Source: Gammaproteobacteria bacterium (lineage in GTDB: Bacteria; Gemmatimonadota; Gemmatimonadetes; Longimicrobiales; Gaopeijiaceae). Taken from it: DNA of 64,000 bases. The notes below the pieces were generated by a model. The model searched no databases, was not told where the DNA came from, and saw only the letters and a list, made by a program, of their open reading frames with translations. A program made the position numbers and the translations under genes. The number at the start of each line of letters is the position of its first letter. Position 1 is the first letter of the stretch. The stretch lies in NCBI GenBank assembly GCA_028820325.1, contig JAPPJO010000017.1:1-64000 (forward strand), written 5' to 3'. Positions 42,946 to 50,868 of the stretch are shown here, piece by piece.

Positions 42946-43950
42946 TCACGGTGCGGAAGGGTGTTCGGAGGCACGAGGCGGCAGCAGTCCCCTGTGACGT
43001 CGGACGTTGAGGGCCTTCCACTGGAGCAGAGGCTGGTTGTGAATGCGTTGCTGCAAGGATGTGTCGCAGGTGAGCAAGCCTGCATCGACATCGCCCTTGT
43101 CCAACAGCAGGTCGAGGAACTCGCGTTCCCTGTCGGCAAGAGGCAGTACGGCGGATAGCGCTCTCTTGCAATCCTCGACGAGTCCCCGGGCGTAATCGGT
43201 TGTCACGGCCTGCCCGGACGGTCCCGGTGCCCGAAGCATGGGACGCAGTTGTCTCGTCAACTCCCGTTCTTCGAAGTCGATGTCTTCGACTGAGACGGTC
43301 CGCCAGTCCTTGCGGTTCATCGCTCCATAGACGACGAACGCGACGCGGAGCTGGTCACTCCGGAGATCATCCAGGCCGAGAATCTGGCTGCAATCAAAGA
43401 GATCTCTCGACTGCCTGCGCGACAGCAGCGCCGCAAGCTTGCCCGCCGCGAGTTCGTGGAGGTCTACCAGAGGGATTCCCCTGGCACAATAGTCACCGAT
43501 CGGATGGGAGTCGGCCTCGCAGCCGTCCCAGAGCGGCTGTCTGTACATGTAGTTGAGATCCACTTCGAGGATCGCCGGCTGACCCGTGTAGCTCACGTAC
43601 CCCAACCGCCATTTCCCGCCTGCATGTTCGTCCGGGGCCCGCCGGACCGTGAACCCCTCTCGTGAGAATACCGCCTGAGCCGCTCGCTCGACGCGGGGTC
43701 TGTCCTCAAGCATGTCTTCGCGGTCGAGCGCGCCGATGTAGTTGAGATCGATGTCCACAGACAGTCTTGGATAGCGAAGCACAAACAGATTCAACGCCGT
43801 GCCGCCCTTCAGTGCCCATTTTCCACGGAGTCCCGGATGCGAATTGAGCGCGCTCAGAAGGTGCATCAACTGGAGCACCTTCTCGACTACCCGTTCGCTG
43901 AACCCCTCGGCTCGGGCAAACGGCCCCGCATCGCGCGCCGAGACCCTCAC
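42946..43950 (-). CDS. abiEii: AbiEii-type nucleotidyltransferase toxin
   Basis: A 334-residue type IV toxin of the AbiE abortive-infection system. The nucleotidyltransferase core is WALKGGTALNLFV (GGT) and RLSVDIDLNYIG (DxD), followed by VDLHELAAGKLAALLSRRQSRDLFD, typical of AbiEii. Such toxins transfer nucleotides to RNA and stop growth until checked by AbiEi. The GTG start (43950) overlaps the antitoxin stop as GTGA, with GGAAGAG upstream, so the two are translated together. A longer upstream reading would run into the antitoxin gene and is unlikely. Confidence 0.88.
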   Translation of the reverse strand: MRVSARDAGPFARAEGFSERVVEKVLQLMHLLSALNSHPGLRGKWALKGGTALNLFVLRYPRLSVDIDLNYIGALDREDMLEDRPRVERAAQAVFSREGFTVRRAPDEHAGGKWRLGYVSYTGQPAILEVDLNYMYRQPLWDGCEADSHPIGDYCARGIPLVDLHELAAGKLAALLSRRQSRDLFDCSQILGLDDLRSDQLRVAFVVYGAMNRKDWRTVSVEDIDFEERELTRQLRPMLRAPGPSGQAVTTDYARGLVEDCKRALSAVLPLADREREFLDLLLDKGDVDAGLLTCDTSLQQRIHNQPLLQWKALNVRRHRGLLPPRASEHPSAP

Positions 43951-44753
43951 GGCATCTCTTCCCAGGACCGGTTCAGGACCTGCTCGGGGACCATCAGGTT
44001 CCAGTCCTTGACCCACGTGCAGTCGCGGCGACTGGCGCGCACCAGGTAGTGGGGCTGCCTGGGCCGCATTCGACGCAGCATCTCGAGGTGCGCGTCCTCA
44101 ACCATCAGGTCGTCCCTGTGCTGTTGCAGAAAGAACCCCACCTTCGCGGCGGTCGTGGCGTTGTCCAGCAGACGCGCGTATTCGATGACCTGGTCCAGAT
44201 CGAAGAACTCCACCGACTCAAGCGACCGCCAGATCTCTTCCCATTCGCCCGTCAGGTCCGGGCGGTCCAGCACGTCGACCAGTGTTCTTTCGTGACTGGT
44301 CACCCGAATCTGCACGCCGGAGCGGCGCTGGCGGATCACGCCGAACATCGCTTCCCTTTTTCGCAGCAGGGGCGGCGGTACAGGTGCACGCCGGTACTCG
44401 TGGGACCGGAACTCCATCGGCAGCGACCGCTTCGCCGATATGTACACCACCGTCCAGTGGACCGAGTATGCGCGGCCATGGAATTCCAGGGCTGTGTGGT
44501 AAGCCAGGACTGCGTCCTCCGTGAGCTTGGCCGCGACCAGGAAGGGATCGATGGGCGCAGTCTCCGGATTCATGCCCAGCGGGACCGTCGCATACAGGCC
44601 CCGGCGCAGGGAGACGATTCGCCCTCGCCTGCGGTAGTAGGCCAGGAGAGAGTTGCGGGTAGCGGCATTGGCGGAGCCTCGATGTGACAGGAACGCATCC
44701 AGCTCTTCCACGGTGAACACCGCGTGCCGTGCGAAGAAGGCGTTGAGACTCAC
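43947..44753 (-). CDS. abiEi: AbiEi-type antitoxin/autorepressor
   Basis: A 268-residue protein: an N-terminal winged helix (FTVEELDAFLSHRG, then YYRRRGRIVSLRRGLYATVP) and a C-terminal AbiEi domain (VSHERTLVDVL-like region at about 155, WVKDWNLMVPEQVL at the end). AbiEi proteins neutralise AbiEii and repress their own promoter by binding inverted repeats; such a repeat (44783-44807) lies just upstream. The start is GTG 44753 with GAGGT 7 nt before it. A truncated copy of its 5' end lies 1.95 kb away at 46667-46778. Confidence 0.87.
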   Translation of the reverse strand: MSLNAFFARHAVFTVEELDAFLSHRGSANAATRNSLLAYYRRRGRIVSLRRGLYATVPLGMNPETAPIDPFLVAAKLTEDAVLAYHTALEFHGRAYSVHWTVVYISAKRSLPMEFRSHEYRRAPVPPPLLRKREAMFGVIRQRRSGVQIRVTSHERTLVDVLDRPDLTGEWEEIWRSLESVEFFDLDQVIEYARLLDNATTAAKVGFFLQQHRDDLMVEDAHLEMLRRMRPRQPHYLVRASRRDCTWVKDWNLMVPEQVLNRSWEEMP

Positions 44754-44782
44754 GGGATGACCTCGTTTGACGATCGGTCGAC

Positions 44783-44823
44783 ATAAGGCGAAATAATTTG
44801 GCCTTATCTCGTTAGACCGTCAA
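44783..44823 (-). promoter_or_regulatory. abiE promoter and inverted-repeat operator
   Basis: ATAAGGC (44783-44789) and GCCTTAT (44801-44807) form a perfect 7-bp inverted repeat with an 11-nt spacer, about 30 nt upstream of the abiEi start. A minus-strand -35-like TTGACG lies at 44818-44823, and AATTAT (44793-44798) could be a -10 with a 19-nt spacer. The repeat covers the -10 region, as expected for autorepression by AbiEi. Confidence 0.55.
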
Positions 44824-44866
44824 GCACCGCTTTGACATCCCATCAAGATAATTGCAATGACCCAGC

Positions 44867-44888
44867 CCTTATCTCGCCGAGTTGTCAA
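44867..44888. repeat. Second copy of the abiE promoter box
   Basis: CCTTATCTCG, 7 nt, then GTCAA: the same layout as at 44802-44823, 65 bp away. A third version (CTTTATCTCG, 7 nt, GTCAA) lies at 46755-46776 in the broken abiEi copy. On the minus strand each reads TTGAC, N7, CGAGATAAGG. It may be a second regulator site or a relic of duplication. Confidence 0.45.
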
Positions 44889-44924
44889 ATCAGGTTCCCG
44901 ACCCGCCGAAGAAGGCAGGCCAGG

Positions 44925-45425
44925 CTAGGGCCCGGCTTTCCGCAGGGGTGCCAGGGCGGCGTCCTCGACCCGGATTCGCAGGAACACGGCGAGTGTGACG
45001 AGGAGCCCCATGACTGCCGCGATGCGCCATGCCCCGAAGATCATGGGAACCGACACGACCTCGCCCACCACGAGTGCGTAGTTCGGGTGCCGCATGAAGC
45101 GGTAGGGCCCCCGCACCACCAGCGGCGCGCCGGGAACCGTGATGACGCGCACGGTCCAGTACTCGCCCAGGCTCAGCATGACCCAGGCCCGGAACGCCTG
45201 CAGCAGCAGATAGACCCCGATCCACCACAGGCTCGGGGGCGTGCCGGGGTCGATGAACGCGGCCATCGCCGCGAACCAGGCAACGTACACCGCGATGAAG
45301 AGCGGAAGGTGCCAACGCCCGACCTCTTCGCCACCCCGGGCCAGGAGCCGGGCCGAGTTGCGCCGGGAAAGCGCCATGTAGCCCAGGTGCTGAAGGGCTA
45401 CGATGAGCAGGATCAGATGGGTCAT
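44925..45425 (-). CDS. ICMT-type membrane methyltransferase (BpsB/SrsB-like)
   Basis: A 166-residue integral membrane protein with four or five hydrophobic segments and the isoprenylcysteine-carboxyl-methyltransferase signature GPYRFMRHPNYALVVGE. ATG 45425 overlaps the stop of the type III PKS gene as ATGA. In Bacillus bpsA-bpsB and Streptomyces srsA-srsB, an ICMT-type enzyme next to a type III PKS O-methylates the alkylpyrone or phenolic lipid. The same pairing here makes methylation of the polyketide the most likely job, with SAM as donor, at the membrane. Confidence 0.82.
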   Translation of the reverse strand: MTHLILLIVALQHLGYMALSRRNSARLLARGGEEVGRWHLPLFIAVYVAWFAAMAAFIDPGTPPSLWWIGVYLLLQAFRAWVMLSLGEYWTVRVITVPGAPLVVRGPYRFMRHPNYALVVGEVVSVPMIFGAWRIAAVMGLLVTLAVFLRIRVEDAALAPLRKAGP

Positions 45426-46489
45426 GCCTCGATCAGCATCATCGCGGCAGTGAATCCGGGGCCGAGCGAAGTGAGCAGGATGCGGCCCGTGGCGCCCGCC
45501 TGCAGGGCACGTTCCAGGACGAACAAGGCCGTGGGCGCGGACATGTTTCCGTGACGGCGAAGGATCTCCCGGGAATGGATCAGGGCATCCGGGGGCAGGT
45601 CGAGCGCCTCCTCCAGCGCGTCGAGAACCCGCGCTCCGCCGGGGTGCGCGGCGTACACGTCGATTTGCTCCAGCGAGAGGTCGCGGGACTGGAGGAAACC
45701 CTCGACCGCGCCGCGAAAGCGCCGCCGGACGATGTCCGGGATGCTGCGCGAGAACAGGACGCCGAACTCACCCGCTTCGCCGAAGTCCCAACCCATGACA
45801 TCCAGGGAGCCGGGCCAGGTGTACTCGCCCCAGTCCCGGACCGCCGGCCCCCGGCCCGACGTGCTCAGCACCGCGCCCGCGGCCCCGTCTCCGAAGAGCG
45901 CGGCCGCGACGACGTTGCTCTTCGACGCGTCGTCCTTCTGGAATGTGAGCGTGCACAGTTCGACGGTGAGGAACAGGACGTTCAGTTCGGGTTCGGCCCG
46001 GCACATCGCGCCGGCACGGGCCAGCCCCAGCACTCCGCCCGCGCAGCCGAGACCGAAGATCGGCAGGCGCCGGATGTCCGGCGGCAGGCGCAGGCGATCG
46101 ATGAGCAATGCGTCCAGGGTGGGGGTCGCCAGGCCCGTGCTGGACACCACGACCAGTCCGCCCACCTCCCCCGGCTCCAGCCCGGCCTGGTCGAGACATC
46201 GTGCGGCGACCTCTTCCAGGATCGCCAGCGAACACTCGATGTAGACGTCGTTGCGTTCGGAGAAGGTGCGCGGCTGGCGATACCAGTCCAGCGGCATGGA
46301 GATCTGGCGGGAGTCGATTCCGGCGTTCGCGTACACCCGCGCCATCCGGTCGAAGTTGGCAAACGAGTGTGAAAAGAACTCGTAGCCGAGGGGCACCAGC
46401 TCTTCCTGCCGGTACCGGTGCGGCGCGCGTCCGCTGGCCAGGGAGTTGAGGCGAACGGCGTTGTCGTGTGGCGGCATCACTGTGTTCAC
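45422..46489 (-). CDS. Type III polyketide synthase (chalcone/stilbene synthase family)
   Basis: A 355-residue enzyme with the full Cys-His-Asn triad: Cys149 (FGLGCAGGV), His282 (YAAHPGGARV) and Asn315 (RRHGNMSAPT). It extends an acyl-CoA starter with malonyl-CoA; bacterial relatives next to an ICMT-type gene make alkylpyrones or alkylresorcinols from fatty acyl starters. The GTG start at 46489 lacks a clear Shine-Dalgarno; ATG four codons later is an alternative. The stop overlaps the methyltransferase gene by 4 nt. It has no link to the type I PKS cluster 20 kb away. Confidence 0.9.
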   Translation of the reverse strand: MNTVMPPHDNAVRLNSLASGRAPHRYRQEELVPLGYEFFSHSFANFDRMARVYANAGIDSRQISMPLDWYRQPRTFSERNDVYIECSLAILEEVAARCLDQAGLEPGEVGGLVVVSSTGLATPTLDALLIDRLRLPPDIRRLPIFGLGCAGGVLGLARAGAMCRAEPELNVLFLTVELCTLTFQKDDASKSNVVAAALFGDGAAGAVLSTSGRGPAVRDWGEYTWPGSLDVMGWDFGEAGEFGVLFSRSIPDIVRRRFRGAVEGFLQSRDLSLEQIDVYAAHPGGARVLDALEEALDLPPDALIHSREILRRHGNMSAPTALFVLERALQAGATGRILLTSLGPGFTAAMMLIEA

Positions 46490-46898
46490 ACGTTACAAAC
46501 GCAGGGCCGCCCCCGAAACCCGCTGCGGTCTGGCCTCCGCATCCGCCATCCCGGGGGCGTTGGGGCACCCGTGCGGCGGTCCGGTTCCGGGAGCGGTCGC
46601 TGAACCCTCAGGCCGCTCGGCCTTCCGACTCGCTCGTCACCAGGCCCGACATCCGGTGCCCGCCCGAACCCCGCGCGTACCGCGCGAAGAAGGCGTTGAG
46701 ACTCACAGGATGACCTCGTTTGACGATCAGGTGACATACGGTCAAGTAAACCGGCTTTATCTCGTTAGTACGTCAAGCCGTCCTCTCCCCTCACCCGCCA
46801 GGCCCTCTCACCCGCCGCTTGATCTCCGGGTCGACCCGGGTGGCGTGGGCGGTGTGGTAAGCCAGGAGAGAAACCCCAATACCGTGGCTTGGCCAGCG
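46490..46898. other. Non-coding stretch between type III PKS and lipoprotein genes
   Basis: 409 nt with no intact gene. It holds the truncated abiEi copy (46667-46778) and, at 46852-46867, a 16-nt exact match to an internal part of abiEi (44494-44509). The second piece is in the wrong order relative to the first, so the relic is rearranged or the match is chance. Nothing else was seen. Confidence 0.5.
46667..46778 (-). pseudogene. Truncated abiEi 5' end with its promoter box
   Basis: About 110 nt matching 44715-44825 at roughly 80-85 percent: promoter box, Shine-Dalgarno GAGGT, GTG start (46707) and codons for MSLNAFFAR. After that the sequence diverges, and the frame stops after about 32 codons. 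The operator inverted repeat has decayed (only the right half resembles GCCTTAT). It is a remnant of a second AbiE locus or a partial duplication flanking the type III PKS pair. Confidence 0.7.
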
Positions 46899-47345
46899 CT
46901 AACGGCCCCTCCCCTCACCCTCCGCATGTCCCTTTCCGCTGACGCCCCCGAACGCCTCCGAAGCACCGAATGCGACGAGGCCACCCACGATTGCGCCAAG
47001 AGCGCCCGTCCTGAACCACGAAAGCCGCCGCTCGTGAAGTTCGAGAACCTCGCTGAGCTGGATGGCGAGGGTGTCCTGATTGGCGAAGCTCCGCCCGGCG
47101 CCGGCCTGCACCCGCGCGAAAACGACGTGCAGGGAGATCGTCTCTGCCTCAGCGGCGACGAGGATCCCCTCCAGCTCTCGCCGAGCCTCTCCGGTGCGCT
47201 CGCTTATCCGGATCGCCTCCGGTGCCGACAGCCGAGCCCGGATTCTGGCCCCGGCTTGGGGAGGACGTTCCATCGGAAGGTAGGAATAGCACCCCGCGAG
47301 CCCCAGCGTCGCGACGGCCGCCAACCCCCTCAACCGCCGGGTCAC
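46899..47345 (-). CDS. Small lipoprotein, unknown function
   Basis: A 148-residue protein with signal and lipobox LGLAGC (YSYLPMERPP follows). The middle is a mixed beta region containing ILVAAEAETISLHVV; the C-terminal third has a Gly/Ala-rich hydrophobic stretch (ALGAIVGGLVAFGASEAF) that may be membrane-associated. Similar short lipoproteins occur in Gemmatimonadota, but no function is known to me. GTG 47345 overlaps the stop of the upstream lipoprotein gene as GTGA, so they are co-translated. Confidence 0.72.
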   Translation of the reverse strand: MTRRLRGLAAVATLGLAGCYSYLPMERPPQAGARIRARLSAPEAIRISERTGEARRELEGILVAAEAETISLHVVFARVQAGAGRSFANQDTLAIQLSEVLELHERRLSWFRTGALGAIVGGLVAFGASEAFGGVSGKGHAEGEGRGR

Positions 47346-47797
47346 TGGCGCCTCCGCTCGAGGTCGAGGAGGTGGGGCTGATTGAATGCGTAGATGAACA
47401 GATGTGGCGTCTCGGCCGGGGCTCTCAGCTCGTTGTAGTGCTCGTTCTGGTCGATGCTCACCCTCATCCACACCTCGGCGCCCGAAGGTTCGGCTCGCTC
47501 GATCAGGACATAGAACCGCTGCGGGCCGCGAATGTCATACACGGTATCGAAGGGCAACGAACGCAGGGTCGTGTCGGCCCTCGTGAGGTGTATGTCCACG
47601 TCGCCGGGCCCCCGCATCACCGGGGTGAACTCCCGGGAGACCACGACGGGCGCCTGCACCTCACCGCTCCCCTGGAGGATCAGGGTCGCGGTGTCGGGCG
47701 ACTCGTCATCGAACCAGTCGCATGCTCCCACCGCGAGGAGCGCCACCCCCCATCCCCATCGAGCAGCCCGTGGACTGCTAGGGCACGAGAGCATCAT
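47342..47797 (-). CDS. Small lipoprotein, unknown function
   Basis: A 151-residue protein; the signal ends in the lipobox LLAVGAC and is followed by an acidic tether (DWFDDESPDTA). The body is beta-rich (TLILQGSGEVQAPVVVSREFTPV, RFYVLIERAEPSG), suggesting one Ig-like or C2-like fold. No family is recognised. It starts 3 nt after the GntR gene stop and overlaps the next lipoprotein gene, so the three may share a transcript. Two adjacent ATG codons make the first residue uncertain. Confidence 0.72.
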   Translation of the reverse strand: MMLSCPSSPRAARWGWGVALLAVGACDWFDDESPDTATLILQGSGEVQAPVVVSREFTPVMRGPGDVDIHLTRADTTLRSLPFDTVYDIRGPQRFYVLIERAEPSGAEVWMRVSIDQNEHYNELRAPAETPHLFIYAFNQPHLLDLERRRQ

Positions 47798-47800
47798 GGG

Positions 47801-48487
47801 TCATGCGAACCGCCGCGCTCCGTTCCCGGCGATGACGCCGCGGAGCCTTACCTCGGCGTCCCGAAGGTGACTTTTCAGCGAGTCGACGCATTCCTCCTGG
47901 CGGCCCTCCACCAGCAGATCTGCGATTCTCCGATGCTCACGCGCCTGCGCGAGCGCGAACTCGCTGTCCTCCTGATCGAGCGTAACCAGGCCCAGCCGCA
48001 GCTCGCCGAAAAGGGTCCGGACGAAATCGCTGATGCGCCTGCTCTCCAGAAAGGCCACGATATTGCTGTGGAACCGCATGTCCAGGTCGGCGATATGAGA
48101 CCAGTCCAGAGTGTCGCTCGCCACGTACATCTCTTCAGCGATTCGTGCAAGCGTACCGAATTCATCGGGACGCCTGCCCCGGCTCGCAAGCACTGCGGCC
48201 GGTTCCAGGAACATGCGCGCCTCATAGATATCGCGCACCGCCTCCTCGCTGAGCGACCGGACCATCGCGCCGCGATGCAGGTTGTGTTGAACCAGACCCT
48301 CGTAGACGAGACGGCGGATCGCTTCCCGCATCGTGTTCCGCGAGATGCCGAAGGCGCCTGCCAACCGTACCTCCTCCAACGGAGTCCCGGGACGCAGTTC
48401 CCCGCGGAGGATTCTGCTTCTGAGAACGGCAGCAGCCTGATCGGAGGTGCTCCTTCGGTCGATGCGAAGGCCTTGTGCGTCGTTCAC
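47801..48487 (-). CDS. GntR-family regulator, FCD (FadR-like) subfamily
   Basis: A 228-residue regulator. The N-terminal winged helix (about 10-75) includes LRSRILRGELRPGTPLEEVRLAGAFGISRNTMREAIRRL; the C-terminal FCD ligand domain carries the metal-site pattern DLDMRFHSNIV and EHRRIADLL. FCD regulators usually sense small acids and repress the gene beside them. GTG 48487 has GGGAG 12 nt upstream. It is divergent from the cyclodeaminase-family gene, and a palindrome (48608-48623) lies between them, so it probably controls that gene and itself. Confidence 0.9.
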   Translation of the reverse strand: MNDAQGLRIDRRSTSDQAAAVLRSRILRGELRPGTPLEEVRLAGAFGISRNTMREAIRRLVYEGLVQHNLHRGAMVRSLSEEAVRDIYEARMFLEPAAVLASRGRRPDEFGTLARIAEEMYVASDTLDWSHIADLDMRFHSNIVAFLESRRISDFVRTLFGELRLGLVTLDQEDSEFALAQAREHRRIADLLVEGRQEECVDSLKSHLRDAEVRLRGVIAGNGARRFA

Positions 48488-48607
48488 CGGCGTGGTTCTC
48501 CCTTATGGGGTTTGCGTCAGGTATGGATCCACGATCCGGGGGCCCGCCTGCGACTCCTTGCCGGCGGCCGGGCGGATCCCGATAGTATCTGCGAATGGAA
48601 TCACATG

Positions 48608-48623
48608 TTGACCAATTTGTCAA
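48608..48623. promoter_or_regulatory. Palindromic candidate operator for the GntR regulator
   Basis: TTGAC (48608-48612), CAATTT and GTCAA (48619-48623) form a perfect 5-bp inverted repeat. It sits about 65 nt upstream of the cyclodeaminase gene in the 201-nt divergent region. Sites of FCD-type GntR proteins are often short palindromes of this kind. The left half also resembles a -35 hexamer. Confidence 0.45.
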
Positions 48624-48688
48624 GTGAACAGCGTGACGGCGGGCGCGGACAACGTTCCCACGAACCGGACCATCCAAAGGGGGCCAGA

Positions 48689-49651
48689 ATGCCGCAGATC
48701 ATCGATCTCCCGCAAATCAACGCCGCTCTGGACCAGATCGATGTCGTGGGCTTCATCGAAGAGGGGTTCGTCGCTTACTCGCGCGGTGACGTGGTCGTCC
48801 CGCCGGTGGGCGAGATGCTCTTCGAGGATCCGCGCGGAGAAGCTCACATCAAGTACGGGTTCATCAAGGACGATGACTATTTCGTGATCAAGGTAGCCAG
48901 CGGCTTCTACGACAACGTGAAGCTGGGGCTACCCGTCAACTCCGGGCTCATGTTGCTGTTCTGTCAGCGAACGGGCAAGCTGCTCTCCGTGCTTCTCGAC
49001 GAGGGGCATCTCACCGGCGTCCGGACGGCAGCCGCGGGGGCTGTCGTGGCCAGGTACCTGGCGCCGGGCAACGTGCGGCGGATCGGCATCGTCGGGGCCG
49101 GCGATCAGGCCCGCAGGCAACTCCTCATGCTCGATTCGGCAGTCGATTGCCGGGACGTCATGGTCTGGGGCCTCGGCGAGGGGGAAGTCGAAGCCTACAG
49201 GCGCGACATGGAGCCCCTCGGCTACCATGTCGATACGACCCTCGACCCTGCCGAAGTCGCTGCGGAATGCAATCTCATCGTCTGTGTCACCCCGGCCCGA
49301 AGGCCGCTGCTTCGCAGTGACGACATTCGGTCCGGCACGCACATTACCGCGGTGGGGTCGGACACGCCGGAAAAGCAGGAGCTGGATGCGGAGATTCTGG
49401 CACGGGCCGACATTGTCGTCGCCGACAGCATCGAGCAGTGCAGGTCGAGAGGCGAGATCTATCAGGCCACGAGGGCGGGGGTGCTCGACGGCGCAAAACC
49501 CGTCGAGCTGGGAAAGGTCATCTCCGATCCAGGATTGCGACGCTCATCGGACGATCAGCTCACCGTCGCGGATCTGACCGGGGTAGCTGTCCAGGACGTG
49601 CAGATCGCAAAGGCGGTCTACCTGACGCTGGAGCGTGACCAGACAGCGTGA
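48689..49651 (+). CDS. Ornithine cyclodeaminase / mu-crystallin family enzyme
   Basis: A 320-residue NAD(P)-dependent enzyme. The Rossmann motif is IGIVGAGDQARRQL (near 134-147); the family marks HIKYGF-FIKDDDYFVIKVASGF, LLDEGHLTGVRTAAAGAVVARYL and ITAVGSDTPEKQELDAEIL are present. Members include ornithine cyclodeaminase, alanine dehydrogenase, ketimine reductases and ectoine-pathway enzymes, so the substrate is open. ATG 48689 has AGGGGG upstream. Divergence from an FCD-type GntR gene suggests induction by its amino- or keto-acid substrate. It ends 3 nt before a convergent gene. Confidence 0.87.
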   Translation: MPQIIDLPQINAALDQIDVVGFIEEGFVAYSRGDVVVPPVGEMLFEDPRGEAHIKYGFIKDDDYFVIKVASGFYDNVKLGLPVNSGLMLLFCQRTGKLLSVLLDEGHLTGVRTAAAGAVVARYLAPGNVRRIGIVGAGDQARRQLLMLDSAVDCRDVMVWGLGEGEVEAYRRDMEPLGYHVDTTLDPAEVAAECNLIVCVTPARRPLLRSDDIRSGTHITAVGSDTPEKQELDAEILARADIVVADSIEQCRSRGEIYQATRAGVLDGAKPVELGKVISDPGLRRSSDDQLTVADLTGVAVQDVQIAKAVYLTLERDQTA

Positions 49652-49654
49652 TCC

Positions 49655-50794
49655 CTATCCGGCGCCGAACACGATCTCCGCGATTCGCTCGGTAATCTCC
49701 CCGGTCATGTTCTCCTCTTCAAACGACACATGACCGAGGACGGCGATGACGACCCCGGCATCGACGTATCGGCGAAAGACGGCGCTGTCGGCGCCCCCGA
49801 ACGATCCGCCGCCAGTGTGCTGGATGAGAAGGCCGTTGTCGGTCTGCTCCACGTCCCATCCGAGAGCGTAGTTGTCCAGAAAAGGCGTGTAGAACTTCCG
49901 CTTGGCTTCGGCCGAGAGAACCGTCTCGCCTGCGAGGGCGAGGTGCCAGCGATACAGGTCGCCGTTGGTGGTCAGGAGGCCACCGTTTCCCAGCACGTTC
50001 CATTGGGGATAGGGCCGTTCGAGAGGGGTTCCGAGGTCTTCGCCTTCCACGTAGTAGTGGGAAACGACATGCTCGTCCCAGGGTGGCAGGCGGTAACCCG
50101 TCGCGTCCAGACCCGCCGGTTTGAAGACATGCTCGCTCAGGTACTCCTCGTATGACTGGCCGGAGACAAGTTCGATGATCGCGGCCAGCACGCTGTAGCT
50201 CGAATTCGAGTAGTTGAACTCCTCCCCGGGAACCGAAAGCAGGGGCGCGTCGAACGCCTCCTGGATGGTCTCGTCGCGCGGCGCCACTTCGAAATCGCCG
50301 TTGTCCCAGTCATCACCCGTGTAGTCGATCAGGCCGGCGGTGTGGGTGAGCAACTGATGGAGGGTTATGTCCCTCTTCTCTTCGGGAAGATCGGGGAAGT
50401 ACTCCTGAAGCGAGTCCTCCGTACTCAGCTTCCCCTGCATCTCCAGCTTGAGGATCCCCGCAGCGGTGAACTGCTTCGTGATGGAGCCGATGATGATGAC
50501 GCTCTCCGAAGAATTGGGAATGTTCCCGGAGCGGTCGGCCATCCCATAGCCCTTGTTGAGAACGACCTCTCCCCCCTTTGCCACGAGAACGGTTCCGCCG
50601 AAGCGATCCGGCGTGAACCCGGCAACGTATGCGTCGATCTCGGCTGCGAGATCGCCCTGGACGGTGTTCTCGGGGACAGTCGGAGCGTCGGGCGCGTCGT
50701 CCGGGGCATCCCCGGCGTCCCGGCATGAGGGCGCCGCAACACAGATCGCGAGCCAGAGAGCGATCGATCCGGAAAGCCGCCGCGGCGTGGACAT
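49655..50794 (-). CDS. Serine hydrolase, class C beta-lactamase family, lipoprotein
   Basis: A 379-residue envelope enzyme from ATG 50794 (AGGGAGG upstream). The signal ends at a lipobox-like APSC (Cys24). Motifs: SITK (104-107), YSN in FNYSNSSY, and HTG in IQHTGGGS near the end of the fold. It is the last gene of the SusCD operon, 74 nt after the amidohydrolase gene. Given that neighbour, a D-amino acid amidase, D-peptidase or esterase role is likelier than drug hydrolysis. It is a distant paralogue of the hydrolase at 7976. Confidence 0.87.
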   Translation of the reverse strand: MSTPRRLSGSIALWLAICVAAPSCRDAGDAPDDAPDAPTVPENTVQGDLAAEIDAYVAGFTPDRFGGTVLVAKGGEVVLNKGYGMADRSGNIPNSSESVIIIGSITKQFTAAGILKLEMQGKLSTEDSLQEYFPDLPEEKRDITLHQLLTHTAGLIDYTGDDWDNGDFEVAPRDETIQEAFDAPLLSVPGEEFNYSNSSYSVLAAIIELVSGQSYEEYLSEHVFKPAGLDATGYRLPPWDEHVVSHYYVEGEDLGTPLERPYPQWNVLGNGGLLTTNGDLYRWHLALAGETVLSAEAKRKFYTPFLDNYALGWDVEQTDNGLLIQHTGGGSFGGADSAVFRRYVDAGVVIAVLGHVSFEEENMTGEITERIAEIVFGAG

Positions 50795-50868
50795 GAGAAC
50801 CTCCCTCCTGGTGACGGTCCGGAGCGGGGCCGCCCTGACGGACGCATGAGCCTTCGTTGCTTCCGGCA

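Noticed and set aside
49655-50794. Antibiotic-resistance beta-lactamase
   Set aside because: SxxK/YxN/HTG motifs are shared by esterases and D-peptidases; lipoprotein form and operon context favour those.
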